A DNA stretch of 64,000 bases from an uncultured Collinsella sp. (GTDB taxonomy: Bacteria; Actinomycetota; Coriobacteriia; Coriobacteriales; Coriobacteriaceae). Under the pieces are notes generated by a model that saw only the letters and a program-made list of their open reading frames with translations, was not told the DNA's origin and searched no databases. Shown in pieces: positions 52,439-60,600 of this stretch. Numbering within the stretch: the stretch's first letter is position 1; each line of letters opens with the position of its first letter. The stretch spans positions 5,388 to 69,387 of the forward strand of contig CAJJTG010000005.1 in the NCBI GenBank assembly GCA_905194675.1, given 5' to 3'. The translations under genes and the position numbers were made by a program.

Positions 52439-53635
52439 ATGGCTCAGGCAAGACAGGATGGCATCTCACTCAAGCAGTGGCTCCCGCTTATCGGGCTCGC
52501 CTGCTGCGCGTTCGTGTTCAACACGTCGGAGTTCATGCCCATCGGCCTTCTGACTGATATCGCCGCGTCGTTCTCGCTCACCGAGGCCCAGGCAGGCATC
52601 ATGATCTCGGTCTATGCCTGGGGCGTCATGCTGCTGTCGCTGCCGCTTATGGTGTTTGCCTCGCGCTTTGAGTTCAAGCGGATGCTGCTGGGCGTTTTGG
52701 CCGTGTTTTCGCTCGGCCAGTTCCTGTCCGCTGTGGCACCGACATATCCCATTTTGGTTTGCGCGCGTCTGGTGGTCGCCTGCGCGCATGCCGTGTTCTG
52801 GTCAGTCGCCTCGATCATGGCCTCGCGCCTGGTCGACGCCCGCCACGGGGCGATCGCCATTAGCATGATCGCCACGGGATCGTCTGTCGCACAAATCTTT
52901 GGCCTGCCGATCGGTCGCGCCATCGGACTGGCCGTGGGCTGGCGCATGACATTCGCCGTGGTCGGTGCCCTTTCTGCCGCCGCGGTGGTGTACCAGGCCG
53001 CGGTGTTTCCGGCCATGCCGGCGGGTGAGCGCTTTACCGTCAAGCAACTGCCGGAGCTCCTCAAGAACCCGTTCCTCATCGCGCTCTACGCGGTCACGGT
53101 CTTTATGGCGACCGGCTACTACGCGGGTTACAGCTATATCGAGCCCTTCCTGGCGCAGGTCGCGCACGTCGACGCAAGCGCTATTACCATGACGCTGACG
53201 GCGTTTGGCTGCTCCGGTCTGCTCGGAAGCTGGCTGTTCGGCCGTCTGTTCGATGGGCACCGGTTCCCGTTTCTCGCGATTACGCTCTCCGGCGTGCCGG
53301 TGGCTCTGCTGCTCATGGGTCCGGTTGCACCGTCGCTCGTCGCCGTTCTCGCTGTTTGCGCGCTATGGGGCTGCTGCTCCACGGCCTTTAACGTGGCGTT
53401 CCAGGCCGAGCTCATCAAGTACACGCCGGCGGATTCGTCGGCCGTCGCCATGTCGATCTTCTCGGGCCTGTTCAACCTGGGGATCGGCACCGGTACGGCG
53501 ATCGGCGGCGCCGTGGTGTCGGGCCCCGGCATCGCCTGGATCGGCTACGCAGGCGGCACGATCGCTGTCGTGGGCGTCATCCTCGCCATCACCGTACTGT
53601 TCCCAGCCATACGCCGCGCAAAGCCTGTCGCCTAA
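52439..53635 (+). CDS. MFS efflux transporter (SotB/sugar-efflux DHA1-like)
   Basis: 398 aa, 12 membrane helices. The N-terminal FVFNTSEFMPIGLLTDIAASF is the hallmark of SotB/YdeA-type exporters, which pump out arabinose, lactose or drugs. VYAWGVMLLSLPLMV and the FASRFEFKRMLLG loop-2-3 motif A variant follow. No close neighbour suggests a substrate. ATG follows GGAGAGG. Confidence 0.83.
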   Translation: MAQARQDGISLKQWLPLIGLACCAFVFNTSEFMPIGLLTDIAASFSLTEAQAGIMISVYAWGVMLLSLPLMVFASRFEFKRMLLGVLAVFSLGQFLSAVAPTYPILVCARLVVACAHAVFWSVASIMASRLVDARHGAIAISMIATGSSVAQIFGLPIGRAIGLAVGWRMTFAVVGALSAAAVVYQAAVFPAMPAGERFTVKQLPELLKNPFLIALYAVTVFMATGYYAGYSYIEPFLAQVAHVDASAITMTLTAFGCSGLLGSWLFGRLFDGHRFPFLAITLSGVPVALLLMGPVAPSLVAVLAVCALWGCCSTAFNVAFQAELIKYTPADSSAVAMSIFSGLFNLGIGTGTAIGGAVVSGPGIAWIGYAGGTIAVVGVILAITVLFPAIRRAKPVA

Positions 53636-53650
53636 TCATGTTCCCTCATC

Positions 53651-53717
53651 AGTTGCGGTGGAATAGTTCCTGTTTAAGGCCTCTGAAGGCTCAAACAGGA
53701 ACTATTCCATCGCAACT
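53651..53717. repeat. Extragenic palindrome, family B (67 bp)
   Basis: AGTTGCGGTGGAATAGTTCC and its complement (one mismatch) around AAGGCCTCTGAAGGCTC. Almost identical arms to the copy at 49204; the loop differs. Confidence 0.85.
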
Positions 53718-53788
53718 TATTTTGGGGGAGAGGATACAAGCTGGGCATACAATGGATGTCGTTGTGTTGAGCTTACCGGGAGGTTGCT

Positions 53789-55165
53789 ATGTGGGCATAC
53801 GAGACGACGTTCTATCAAATCTATCCGCTGGGCTTTTGCGGAGCTCTGCGCGAAAACGCCGCACCCGTTGCCGAGGATGAGCTCGCCCAGGCTGCCAACG
53901 CCGCGCCCAACCCCGATGCGCCCATAATGAAGATCGCCCAATGGGCCGACTACCTGCAGGAACTCGGCGTTGGCGCTGTGCTCATCAACCCGCCGCTCGA
54001 ATCTGATAGCCACGGCTACGATACACGCAGCCTGCGCCATATCGACCGTCGCCTTGGCGGGGATGCCGATTTTGCCGCTGTGTGCGAGACGCTGCACGCC
54101 CACGGCATCCGCGTGGTGCTCGATGCCGTCTTCAACCATGTGGGCCGTGGCTTTTGGGCCTTCCGCGATGTGCAGGAGCGTAAGTGGGACTCGCCGTACA
54201 AGGATTGGTTCCACATCAACTTTGACGGTGACTCGTGCTACGGCGACGGCTTTTGGTACGAGGGCTGGGAGGGCCATTTTGAGCTTGTGAAGCTCAACCT
54301 GCAAAATCCCGCTGTGGTCGATTACCTGCTCGAGTCCGTGCGCCGTTGGGCTGACGTGTTTGGCGTTGACGGCCTGCGCCTGGACGTTGCCTATATGCTC
54401 GACCGCGACTTCATGCGTCGTCTGCATACCTTTACCCGCGAGCTCAAGCCCGATTTTGTGCTGATCGGCGAGACGCTCCACGGCGACTACAACCAGATCG
54501 TCAACGACGAGATGCTCGACTCCTGCACCAACTATGAGTGCTACAAGGGTCTGTACTCCAGCTTTAACTCGGTCAACATGTTCGAGATTGCCCACTCGCT
54601 GCATCGCCAGTTTGGTGGTGACCCGTGGTGCATTTATCGCGGCAAGCATCTGCTGTCGTTTGTCGACAACCATGACGTGCCGCGCCTGGCGAGTATCCTG
54701 ACGGACAAGTCCTGCCTGCGCCCCGCCTACGGCATGCTCTTTGGCATGCCGGGCATCCCATGCGTCTACTATGGCAGCGAGTGGGGGATTGCCGGCGAAA
54801 AGGGCGGCCCCGATGGTGACTGGGCGCTGCGCCCTGCGCTCGATGAGCCTGCGCCCAACGAGCTGACGGCGTTCATCACGCAGCTCGCGCACCTTCGCTC
54901 GGCCGACGACGCGGCGGCCCGTGCCCTCAACTACGGCGCCTATCGCAACGTGGTTATCCAGAATAAGCAGCTGCTGTTCGAGCGCGCCTGCGACGACGCG
55001 ACGATGCTCGTGGCGGTGAACGCCGTGGGCGAGCCTTACACCTTTGGCGCTGGCGAGCTCAACGGGTCCTTTGTTGACCTGCTTGCCGACGGCGCGCCCA
55101 CGGTTGAGCTGACGGGTACTCTTGAGCTTGCGCCCTACGAGGTGCGCTATCTGTCGAGGGCCTAG
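53789..55165 (+). CDS. Alpha-amylase family enzyme, glycoside hydrolase family 13 (cytosolic)
   Basis: 458 aa, no signal peptide. The (beta/alpha)8 barrel has motif I DAVFNHVG (about 111-118), motif II GLRLDVAYM (nucleophile Asp, about 196), motif III LIGETLHG (acid Glu, about 226) and motif IV FVDNHDVPR (about 292). The 20-residue Asn/Ala/Pro-rich insertion near residue 35 is unusual. Ends with a small beta domain. Short size and the context suggest action on imported malto-oligosaccharides. It is followed 3 bases later by the DNA-glycosylase gene. Confidence 0.87.
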   Translation: MWAYETTFYQIYPLGFCGALRENAAPVAEDELAQAANAAPNPDAPIMKIAQWADYLQELGVGAVLINPPLESDSHGYDTRSLRHIDRRLGGDADFAAVCETLHAHGIRVVLDAVFNHVGRGFWAFRDVQERKWDSPYKDWFHINFDGDSCYGDGFWYEGWEGHFELVKLNLQNPAVVDYLLESVRRWADVFGVDGLRLDVAYMLDRDFMRRLHTFTRELKPDFVLIGETLHGDYNQIVNDEMLDSCTNYECYKGLYSSFNSVNMFEIAHSLHRQFGGDPWCIYRGKHLLSFVDNHDVPRLASILTDKSCLRPAYGMLFGMPGIPCVYYGSEWGIAGEKGGPDGDWALRPALDEPAPNELTAFITQLAHLRSADDAAARALNYGAYRNVVIQNKQLLFERACDDATMLVAVNAVGEPYTFGAGELNGSFVDLLADGAPTVELTGTLELAPYEVRYLSRA

Positions 55166-55168
55166 GTC

Positions 55169-55732
55169 ATGGCAACGCCTGACGAGGGCTATCAACATAT
55201 TGAGCACGGGTTCGAGCCCTTGTTCGACCAGCACTCGCGCATCTTGGTGTTGGGGTCGTTTCCCTCAGTGCTTTCGCGTACCAATGCCTTCTATTACGGC
55301 AATCCCCAGAATCGCTTTTGGCGCGTGATGGCCGCGTGCCTCGGTGTGCTCGTGCCACCCAACGAGGGCGATCCTTTGGCAAGCGGTGAGCCCGCGACGC
55401 TCGATGCCTCCATTGCTGCCAAGCGATCCATGCTGCTGAACGGCGGCGTGGCCCTGTGGGATGTGATCGAGAGTTGCGACATTAAGGGCTCGAGCGACGC
55501 GAGCATTCGCAACGTTGTGCCGGCACATATCGAGCGCATTACCGATGTCACGCCGATTGAGGTCGTTATCTGCAACGGCGGCGCGGCCGGGCGGCTCTAC
55601 AAACGCTATCTACAAGAGCGGACGGGGCTACCTGCCATCGTGCTGCCGTCGACGAGTCCTGCCAACGCGGCGTGGCGTTTGGAGCGGCTTGTCGAGCGTT
55701 GGAGTGAAGCCGTTGACTGGGCAGCTTATTAA
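55169..55732 (+). CDS. Hypoxanthine-DNA glycosylase (UDG family 6, HDG)
   Basis: 187 aa. Removes deaminated adenine from DNA. RILVLGSFPSVLS, then FYYGNPQNRFWRVMAACL (residues 40-57), is the HDG signature, with the Asn needed for catalysis in NPQNRFW. VALWDVIESCDIKGSSDASIRNVVP and VVICNGGAAGRLYKRY then LPSTSPANAAW complete the UDG fold. It follows the amylase gene by 3 bases and is probably co-transcribed, though the two functions are unrelated. Confidence 0.87.
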   Translation: MATPDEGYQHIEHGFEPLFDQHSRILVLGSFPSVLSRTNAFYYGNPQNRFWRVMAACLGVLVPPNEGDPLASGEPATLDASIAAKRSMLLNGGVALWDVIESCDIKGSSDASIRNVVPAHIERITDVTPIEVVICNGGAAGRLYKRYLQERTGLPAIVLPSTSPANAAWRLERLVERWSEAVDWAAY

Positions 55733-55733
55733 T

Positions 55734-56396
55734 TTAGATTATTGATTGAGTGCGGGCGCCGAGGTGTTTCAGAACGCCTCGCCAGATCGGCGCGGGCATG
55801 GCTGGCTCGGCGCAAACCATGCCATTGGTGTCGATGTCCTCGGCACTGCCGCCGCCGAGTCGCTGCGCATGCTCAACCGAGCAACCCATACGCACCGCAC
55901 CCACGAGCTTGTCCATGGCTTCGGAAAACGGTCGGCGCAAGAGGCCCATGCGCGGGGAGTGGCGAAGCGCTGCGATGCCGCTGCCGGCGCAGATGGCAAC
56001 GCCGCCACACCACGTTAGTTTACGGAGCTCGCAAGCTTCCCGCAGGCGCTTGACGGGCATGTGCGCCCCCTCGGTGCTTCTGTGGGCAACCTGCACGACG
56101 ACATAGACGCGTGTCTCTGCATTCCCAAGGCGATCGAGCATCTGCTCGACAGTGATCATCGCCCCGTCATCAAATGCATCATCAACGGCGAGCACGAGGC
56201 CATCGGCGGCAGCATCGTCATCATCCGCCTTCAAGTCGACCGGGCGGGGGAGTACAGTGCCGGAAAGCTGTGCATAGGCGGCGATGGCATCCTGCAGGTC
56301 CCAGAGCAAAAACTCAAGATCGGCGCTCTCGGGAATGCTGATATACGCAATGGTTTGCAACGTCTTGGGCTTATCGCCGCGCGCGATCGTCTCCAT
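55734..56396 (-). CDS. Uncharacterised protein, possible flavodoxin-like fold
   Basis: 220 aa. Not recognised with confidence. Acidic N-terminal half (LKADDDDAAADGLVLAVDDAFDDGAMITVEQML), then VYVVVQVAHRSTEGAHMPVKRLREACELRKLTWCGGVAICAG. The ELRKLTWCGGVAI piece followed by RPFSEAMDKLVGAVRMG resembles the second half of NADPH-dependent FMN-reductase folds, but the FMN-binding loop is not seen. AAAGGAGG upstream of the ATG. Converges on the glycosylase gene with a 1-base gap. Confidence 0.55.
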   Translation of the reverse strand: METIARGDKPKTLQTIAYISIPESADLEFLLWDLQDAIAAYAQLSGTVLPRPVDLKADDDDAAADGLVLAVDDAFDDGAMITVEQMLDRLGNAETRVYVVVQVAHRSTEGAHMPVKRLREACELRKLTWCGGVAICAGSGIAALRHSPRMGLLRRPFSEAMDKLVGAVRMGCSVEHAQRLGGGSAEDIDTNGMVCAEPAMPAPIWRGVLKHLGARTQSII

Positions 56397-56489
56397 GCCG
56401 CCTCCTTTCCGGTTGGTTTCCGTTTAGGTTACACCGTCTGGTGGCGCTTCGCCGCGCTATCCTAGTGCAACCCTTACGAAAGGAACGCC

Positions 56490-57626
56490 ATGCGCCTGCC
56501 CATGAATACCTCGCTTGCCACGCTCAAGCCCTCCGGTATCCGCCGAATCAACGCGCTCGCCGCTCAGCATCCGGGATGCATCGCGCTTGCGCTCGGCGAG
56601 CCTGATTTTCCCACGCCCGATGTGATTAGCGCCGAGGTGACCGCCGCACTGGGCCGCGGCGACACACACTATCCGCCCAACAACGGTCGCCCTGTCCTGC
56701 GCGAGGCACTGTCTGCCTACATGGGGGACGCGGGCCTTACGTTTTCGGCCGACGAGGTCATCCTGACCGACGGCGCGGCCGAGGCCCTGTCGGCAACATT
56801 CATGGCCATGCTCAACCCCGGCGACGAGGTTATTATCCCCACGCCGGCCTTTGGCCTGTACGAGAGCATCGTCGTAGCCAATCACGCCAAAGCGGTCTTT
56901 TTGGATACGGAGCCTGCGCAATTTCAGATTGACGAGGATGCGCTTCGCGCCTGTGTGACCCCGGCGACCAAGGCCATCGTCATCTGCACGCCCAACAATC
57001 CCACGGGTTGCATTCTCAACGCGGCATCGCTCGACGCCGTGGCGCGCGTAGCGGAGCAGGCGGGCATCTACGTGGTCTGCGACGACGTATACAACCGCCT
57101 CGTCTATGTGGACGGCTACGAGCGCTTTGCCCAACGCCACCCGGAGCTACGCGAGCAGACGGTCGTCATCGAGAGCTTCTCCAAGCCATGGGCCATGACC
57201 GGCTGGCGCTTGGGTTGGCTCGCAGCGGCAGCCCCCGTCATCGCCGAGATTGCAAAAGCTCACCAATACTTAGTATCGAGTGCCGTCTCCTTCGAGATGG
57301 ACGCCGCAGCCCGAGCCCTGACCGTCGACCCAACCCCCATGCTCAAAGTCTACCGAGCCCGCCGCGAACGCGTACTCGCAGCCTTAAACGCCATGGGCCT
57401 CGATGCAGTAGAGCCCGCAGGAGCCTTCTATACCTTCCCCAGCATCAAACAGTACGGCCTAACAAGCGAAGCCTTCTGCATCAAAGCCATCAAAGAGGCC
57501 AACGTAGCCCTAGTTCCCGGAAACTGCTTCGGAACCGAAGGCCACATCCGCCTCAGCTACTGCGTCTCCGACCAAGATTTGGACGAAGGCCTCCACCGCC
57601 TGTCCACCTTCATTTCGACTTTGTAG
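56490..57626 (+). CDS. PLP-dependent aminotransferase, class I/II
   Basis: 378 aa. Fold-type I aminotransferase of aspartate/aromatic type: IALALGEPDFPTPDVI, VILTDGAAEALSATFMAML, CTPNNPTGCIL (NNPTG) and VVIESFSKPWAMTGWRLGW, where Lys forms the Schiff base (about 231). C-terminal GHIRLSYCVS with the carboxylate-binding Arg. Substrate unknown. Codon choice changes sharply near 57240: before it GAG/AAG/GGC dominate, after it GAA, AAA, GGA, CCA and CTA become frequent, which suggests a mosaic gene. Confidence 0.87.
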   Translation: MRLPMNTSLATLKPSGIRRINALAAQHPGCIALALGEPDFPTPDVISAEVTAALGRGDTHYPPNNGRPVLREALSAYMGDAGLTFSADEVILTDGAAEALSATFMAMLNPGDEVIIPTPAFGLYESIVVANHAKAVFLDTEPAQFQIDEDALRACVTPATKAIVICTPNNPTGCILNAASLDAVARVAEQAGIYVVCDDVYNRLVYVDGYERFAQRHPELREQTVVIESFSKPWAMTGWRLGWLAAAAPVIAEIAKAHQYLVSSAVSFEMDAAARALTVDPTPMLKVYRARRERVLAALNAMGLDAVEPAGAFYTFPSIKQYGLTSEAFCIKAIKEANVALVPGNCFGTEGHIRLSYCVSDQDLDEGLHRLSTFISTL

Positions 57627-57683
57627 TCCTCAGGGATGCAACACATCAGCCCACCGACCCAAGCATTATGAGTGGGGCGCGCC

Positions 57684-57891
57684 GGCCAACGGACACGAGG
57701 ATTCGCAGCAAAGGCAACGTAGCTCCGACCGGGAGGGGCAGGGCGAGTTTTCCGTAGATTCCGCACGAGCCGAAGGCCACTTAATGTGGCCTTCGTGCGA
57801 GCCCAGGACTTGACCGAGCGGAAAACTCGCCCTGCCCCTCCCGGTCGGAGCGTATGCAGGGTTTGTGTACGAATCCTCGTGTCCGTTGACC
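57684..57891. repeat. 205-bp nested inverted-repeat element
   Basis: Outer arms 57687-57705 and 57870-57888 are perfect 19-mers (CAACGGACACGAGGATTCG). Inner arms 57722-57754 and 57819-57851 are perfect 33-mers (start GCTCCGACCGGGAGGGG). The centre is a further hairpin, GAAGGCCAC/GTGGCCTTC (57772-57780/57786-57794). The gaps between arms are unpaired and unequal (16 and 18 bases). No ORF with coding character. It could be a MITE-like element or a structured transcript. Confidence 0.85.
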
Positions 57892-58131
57892 GACGCCGGG
57901 GTCCCCGCCATAATACTTTCGGTTCACGCACGAATCCGCTGCCAGAGACAGCCGGCGCAAACGGGCATTTGCCCGCGAGCTTAATGGGATATCCCGCCAG
58001 CCGAGGTGGTCGAGTAGATATGTCTTCTCGCCCCCGTCGCTCATGCAGCGCGGGGGCTTTCTTTTTGGACATGCCCCCGTCACGTCCTTGTGGCGGACCG
58101 TGCCCGGAAAGAATTCGAGGAGGTGTAATTC
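57892..58131 (+). promoter_or_regulatory. rplJL leader region
   Basis: Between the inverted repeat and rplJ. It contains the attenuator-like hairpin at 58030-58066. The 65 bases after it (to the GAGGAGGTG site) are probably the L10-responsive part of the leader, by analogy with other bacteria; the L10-leader fold was not verified. Confidence 0.45.
58030..58066 (+). terminator. Attenuator-like terminator in the rplJ leader
   Basis: GCCCCCG-CGCT pairs with AGCG-CGGGGGC around CATGC, followed by TTTCTTTTT. It sits about 65 bases ahead of rplJ, within its leader, so may be a regulated terminator. Confidence 0.7.
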
Positions 58132-58653
58132 ATGCCCCAGCAGTACAAAATCGACAAGGTTGCAGAGATCGAGTCCCGTATCGCCGAGAACGCCGGTCTG
58201 TTCGTCGTCAACTACAACGGTCTGACGGTTAAGCAGGCTCAGGAGCTGCGTCATCAGCTTCGCGAGTGCGGCGCCGAGATGAAGGTCTACAAGAACAACC
58301 TGGTCAAGATCGCTCTCAAGAACCAGGAGCAGCCCGAGCTTGACGAGATCCTCGCCGGCCCCGTCGCTTATGTGTTCTACGAGACCGAGCCGGTCGAGGC
58401 CGCTAAGGCCCTTAAGGACTTCTCCGCTAAGTCCAAGGGCGTCCTTGAGATCAAGGGCGGTATCTCCGACGGCAAGGCCGTTTCCGCTGATGATGTTAAG
58501 GCTATCGCCGAGCTGCCCACCAAGGATCAGCTTCTCGGCCAGATCGCCGGTCTCATCTCCGGTTTCGCTCGCGACATCGCTGTCTGCGTCAACGGCGTTT
58601 CCTCTGGTCTCGCTCGTTCGATCCAGCAGGTCTCCGAGCAGAAGGCAGCCTAG
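58132..58653 (+). CDS. rplJ: 50S ribosomal protein L10
   Basis: 173 aa. Anchors L7/L12 dimers at the ribosomal stalk. KVAEIESRIAENAGLFVVNYNGLTVKQAQELRHQLRECGAEMKVYKNNLVKIAL is the rRNA-binding N-domain. The C-terminal helix for L12 binding is the QLLGQIAGLISGFARDIAVCVNGVSSGLARSI part. GAGGAGGTG before the ATG. Followed by rplL after 102 bases. Separated from rplKA by 28 kb. Confidence 0.97.
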   Translation: MPQQYKIDKVAEIESRIAENAGLFVVNYNGLTVKQAQELRHQLRECGAEMKVYKNNLVKIALKNQEQPELDEILAGPVAYVFYETEPVEAAKALKDFSAKSKGVLEIKGGISDGKAVSADDVKAIAELPTKDQLLGQIAGLISGFARDIAVCVNGVSSGLARSIQQVSEQKAA

Positions 58654-58755
58654 TCGCTGTTTTCACCCGCGGCGGCAACGCCGCACCCCTGGCGCATTCG
58701 CGCCGTGTTTTAACTGATCTCCGTGCACAGACACGGAAACCGAAAGGACTTAGAA

Positions 58756-59133
58756 ATGGCTAAGCTTACCACCGATGAGATCATCGATGCTCTTAAGGAA
58801 ATGACCCTTCTCGAGGCTTCCGAGCTCGTCAAGGCTATCGAGGACACCTTCGGCGTTTCCGCCGCTGCTCCTGCCGCTGTAGTCGCCGCTCCTGCTGCTG
58901 GCGCTGCTGAGGCCGAGGAGAAGACCGAGTTTGACGTCGTGCTCGAGGGCTTCGGCGACAACAAGATCCAGGTCATCAAGGCCGTCCGTGAGCTCACCAA
59001 CCTTGGCCTGAAGGAGGCCAAGGAGGTCGTCGAGGGCGCTCCCAAGGCTGTTCTCGAGGGTGCCAAGAAGGAGGACGCCGAGGCTGCCAAGGAGAAGCTC
59101 GAGGCTGCTGGCGCTGCTGTCACCCTCAAGTAA
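58756..59133 (+). CDS. rplL: 50S ribosomal protein L7/L12
   Basis: 125 aa. Recruits translation GTPases. N-terminal dimerisation domain (MAKLTTDEIIDALKEMTLLEASELVKAIEDTFGV), Ala-rich hinge, and C-domain TEFDVVLEGFGDNKIQVIKAVRELTNLGLKEAKEVVEGAPK. ATG 58756 has AAAGGACTTAG upstream. Confidence 0.98.
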   Translation: MAKLTTDEIIDALKEMTLLEASELVKAIEDTFGVSAAAPAAVVAAPAAGAAEAEEKTEFDVVLEGFGDNKIQVIKAVRELTNLGLKEAKEVVEGAPKAVLEGAKKEDAEAAKEKLEAAGAAVTLK

Positions 59134-59160
59134 TCAGGCTTTCTCGCCAGATTTCTTTGC

Positions 59161-59197
59161 AGACGGGACTCGCTATGCGAGCCCCGTCTTTTTTGTT
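59161..59197 (+). terminator. Terminator after rplL
   Basis: AGACGGG-CTCGC pairs with GCGAG-CCCCGTCT, followed by TTTTTTG. Confidence 0.85.
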
Positions 59198-59446
59198 TTG
59201 GCCCCTCATTTCCATTGCTCGGCACGCAGAACACCGCTGTCTTCGTCGTGCCAATCCCGTTACCGCTGGGGCGTAAAATTGCACCATTCGAGCAATAATT
59301 TGCGTTGACCTGCTGAAGAATTGCGTTTGCCTTACGGCGACGTATGTCTCCGGCGGTAAGATACTTCGGTATCGCAATTTGGTCTGCGGCCGCTGTGCCG
59401 CACGCATAGGGCGCATTCTGCGCCTGCGAAAGGATCCTTGAATAAC
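59198..59446 (+). other. galU upstream region with three successive hairpins
   Basis: No ORF. GATAC-TTCG-GTATC (59360-59373), TGCGGC/GCCGCA (59385-59402) and AGGGCGCA/TGCGCCT (59408-59425) follow one another, right up to the AAAGGA ribosome site. Could be a structured leader. Confidence 0.45.
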
Positions 59447-60355
59447 ATGAAGGCAATCATCCCCGCCGCCGGTCTTGGCACGCGTTTTCTGCCTGGCACT
59501 AAGTGCACGCCCAAAGAGATGCTGCCGGTGCTCGACAAGCCGGTCATTCAGTATGTCGTCGAGGAGGCACTCGACCCCGAGGAGGTCGATGATGCCATCA
59601 TCGTTACCTCTCCTGGTAAGCCCGAGCTGCTGAGCTACTTCCAGCCCGATCGCTCGCTCGAGAACCTGCTGCGCGAGCGCGGCAAGAACGCCTATGCCGA
59701 TGCCGTCGCCCACGCTGGCGGTATGCCGGTCGACTTCCGCTATCAGTACGAGCCCAAGGGCCTCGGCCATGCTATCCGCTCTGCTGCCGACGCCGTGGCA
59801 GGGGAGAACTTCCTGGTTCTTCTGGGCGACTACGTTGTGCCTAACCGCGACATCTGCGATAAGATGCTCGCCGTTTCCAAGGAGCACGGTGGCGCTTCGG
59901 TTATCGCCGTCGCTGCTTGCTCGCCCGAGGAAGTCAGCCGCTATGGCGTTATCGCCGGCGAGCGCGTCGGTTCGCTCGAGGGCGCCGAGGGCGTTGCCGA
60001 TGCCGAGCCGGGTGCCGTGTGGCGCATCGGCGGCCTGGTGGAGAAGCCCGCTCCCGAGGCGGCTCCGTCCAACCTGTACATCGTCGGTCGCTACCTGCTG
60101 AGCCCGCTGGTCATGGACCTGCTGGCCGATCAGCAGGCCGGTAAGGGCGGCGAGATTCAGCTGACCGACGCCATGGCACGTTCGCTCGACCGCGAGGCCA
60201 TGTACGCTGTCGTCATCGATCCGCTCTCGGGCTACGACACTGGTACCCCGTCTGGCTGGATGGCCACCAACGCCCTCATGGCCGCAAGCGACCCTCGCTT
60301 TGCCAGCGCCTTCTGGGACGCCATCGACGAGCGCGGCGGCTTGATGCGCAAGTAA
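59447..60355 (+). CDS. galU: UTP--glucose-1-phosphate uridylyltransferase
   Basis: 302 aa. Makes UDP-glucose for cell-envelope polymers and galactose use. KAIIPAAGLGTRFLPGTKCTPKEMLPVLDKPVIQYVVEEA is the family N-terminus; KGLGHAIRSA, VLLGDYVV, GLVEKPAPEAAPSNLYIVGRYLL and GEIQLTDAMARS follow in order. The ATG at 59447 is used. The AAAGGA site is 12 bases away, and an in-frame TTG at 59438 (3 bases from the site) is less plausible. Monocistronic. Confidence 0.93.
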   Translation: MKAIIPAAGLGTRFLPGTKCTPKEMLPVLDKPVIQYVVEEALDPEEVDDAIIVTSPGKPELLSYFQPDRSLENLLRERGKNAYADAVAHAGGMPVDFRYQYEPKGLGHAIRSAADAVAGENFLVLLGDYVVPNRDICDKMLAVSKEHGGASVIAVAACSPEEVSRYGVIAGERVGSLEGAEGVADAEPGAVWRIGGLVEKPAPEAAPSNLYIVGRYLLSPLVMDLLADQQAGKGGEIQLTDAMARSLDREAMYAVVIDPLSGYDTGTPSGWMATNALMAASDPRFASAFWDAIDERGGLMRK

Positions 60356-60375
60356 GCCTTCGGTCATCGACATTT

Positions 60376-60408
60376 ACGGGTGCGGACTTCGGTCTGCACC
60401 CGTTTTTT
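60376..60408 (+). terminator. Terminator after galU
   Basis: ACGGGTGC-GGAC pairs with GTC-GCACCCGT, followed by TTTTTT. Confidence 0.9.
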
Positions 60409-60430
60409 ATGCAGGTTACAGCTTAGCCCC

Positions 60431-60600
60431 GGAAAGTGCGACCCACAATTTGGTCGAATTCTGGGACGCGCTTTCCGGTTGGAACCACTAGCGGAAACTG
60501 CGACCCGGAATTTCGGCTCAGAACGGGATATGCTTTCCCAAACAGTGCTCAACCGGAAACTGCGACCCAGTTTGAGGCCTCAAAACGGGACGCAGTTTCC
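60431..60600. repeat. Array of three 46-bp palindromic units, exact 62-bp period
   Basis: Units start at 60431, 60493 and 60555. The third has 14-bp arms with one mismatch: GGAAACTGCGACCC and GGGACGCAGTTTCC. Unit length (46) and spacer length (16) equal those of the array at 45465-45696, though spacers differ in sequence. It ends 162 bases before the rpoB promoter. Confidence 0.85.

Noticed and set aside
57557..58072. Minus-strand open frame across the inverted repeat
   Set aside because: The translation repeats Arg/Pro-rich pieces created by the palindrome itself, with no start context. Not a gene.
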